From contig JAUXVN010000077.1 of assembly GCA_030684555.1 (NCBI GenBank), positions 1-37,410 on the forward strand: DNA of 37,410 bases, read 5' to 3'. Each line of letters opens with the position of its first letter. Positions within the stretch are counted from its first letter, which is position 1. Source of the stretch: Ignavibacteria bacterium (GTDB lineage Bacteria; Bacteroidota; Ignavibacteria; Ignavibacteriales; Ignavibacteriaceae). The notes under the pieces are model-generated. The model was not told the DNA's origin and did not search any database. It saw nothing but the letters and a program-made list of their open reading frames with translations. The translations under genes and the position numbers were made by a program. This document shows positions 37,108 through 37,410 of the stretch, in pieces.

Positions 37108-37220
37108 TTAACGATTCACGATTTTAAGTGAACTGAAATTAAGATAACATTCAAAAAGTAGTAAATAATCGAATTAAAAGAAAATAAAAATCATATAAAA
37201 TTTCTTTAAGTGATTCTACC

Positions 37221-37248
37221 TTTTTCCCAAGACGATGCTTGGGAAAAA
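37221..37248. repeat. perfect 11-bp stem hairpin
   Basis: TTTTTCCCAAG at 37221-37231 and CTTGGGAAAAA at 37238-37248 pair perfectly around a six-base loop. Its right arm supplies the T-run of the adjacent terminator on the - strand. It lies about 115 bases upstream of the sigma factor start. It could be part of a bipartite terminator or a binding palindrome. Confidence 0.6.
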
Positions 37249-37267
37249 AGCCCCGATGAAATCGGGG
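37244..37267 (-). terminator. intrinsic terminator upstream of the operon
   Basis: On the - strand CCCCGAT-TTC-ATCGGGG (37267 down to 37251) is followed by C and TTTTTT (37249-37244). This is a compact rho-independent terminator. It would stop transcription arriving from beyond the right edge, so the promoter of the ECF-led operon should lie between it and 37107. Confidence 0.8.
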
Positions 37268-37410
37268 GAAAAATTAATGCAAAATATAAATGAGTCCGCT
37301 TTAAAATGTATGTCATAATTAACCTTATTACCTTAGTAACCAAGATAATCAAAAGAATATCAACCTTATTACCTTATCTTCCATCATAAAGAATTCCGAT
37401 ATTATTTTAT
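37268..37410. other. non-coding right edge with paired TAAGGT direct repeats
   Basis: No open frame of note is present. AACCTTATTACCTTA occurs at 37321-37335 and again at 37362-37376. Read on the - strand, each copy contains two TAAGGT hexamers eight bases apart, and the pairs recur every 41 bases. A DNA-binding site array or remains of a tandem repeat are both possible. Confidence 0.5.

Noticed and set aside
37108-37220. Bacteroidota-type promoter (TAnnTTTG) upstream of the sigma factor gene
   Set aside because: Only an imperfect match (TACTTTTTG) is present and no convincing -33 element is at the right distance.

Overview
The window is AT-rich DNA from a bacterium of the Bacteroidota/FCB group, most probably Ignavibacteria. 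Four proteins end in a type IX secretion (T9SS) sorting domain of the form QNYPNPFNP...SGVYFY...KKMxLxK. Other group traits are SusC-style TonB receptors with carboxypeptidase-regulatory-like N-termini, an ECF sigma/FecR/STN signalling set, and several starts without a Shine-Dalgarno sequence. Assignments come from motif recognition; no database search was run.

Layout. Bases 1-711 hold a decayed, frameshifted C-terminal piece of an ImmA/IrrE-type peptidase on the + strand and then AT-rich DNA without genes. From 37107 down to 712 all twenty genes lie on the - strand with short gaps or overlaps. In transcription order they are: ECF sigma factor, FecR anti-sigma factor, TonB receptor with STN domain, DUF4876-type lipoprotein, ABC ATPase, ABC permease, DUF4857-type membrane protein, DUF6850-type outer-membrane barrel, YCF48-type propeller with T9SS tail, M28 peptidase, M16 peptidase, SBBP-type propeller with T9SS tail, polyferredoxin membrane protein with three HMA-like folds, YCF48-type propeller with T9SS tail, second TonB receptor without STN, second DUF4876-type lipoprotein, second DUF6850-type barrel, third YCF48-type propeller with T9SS tail, C25 (gingipain-like) peptidase with HEAT repeats, and second M16 peptidase. 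Intrinsic terminators bracket the run at 37244-37267 and 651-688. Hairpins at 17979-18013 and 13509-13531 may divide it into two or three transcripts.

The main observation is that the locus is a diverged, ordered duplication. Both halves read TonB receptor, DUF4876-type lipoprotein, (ABC/DUF4857 set in one half only), DUF6850-type barrel, YCF48 propeller, peptidase (M28 or C25), M16 peptidase. A polyferredoxin membrane protein and two further secreted propellers sit between the halves, and a single ECF/FecR/STN switch is at the head.

Working model (inference). An extracellular ligand is sensed through the STN receptor and FecR. It is captured by surface lipoproteins, T9SS-secreted propellers and TonB receptors, imported, and cut by periplasmic M16, M28 and C25 peptidases. 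The ABC/DUF4857 set and the polyferredoxin protein then handle products, metal or electrons. The pairing of a TonB receptor, an M16 peptidase and an ABC transporter recalls the Fus (FusA/FusC/FusD) ferredoxin-uptake system and E. coli YddA-YddB-PqqL. This makes protein-bound iron or another metalloprotein cofactor a reasonable candidate substrate, but the sequence does not prove it.
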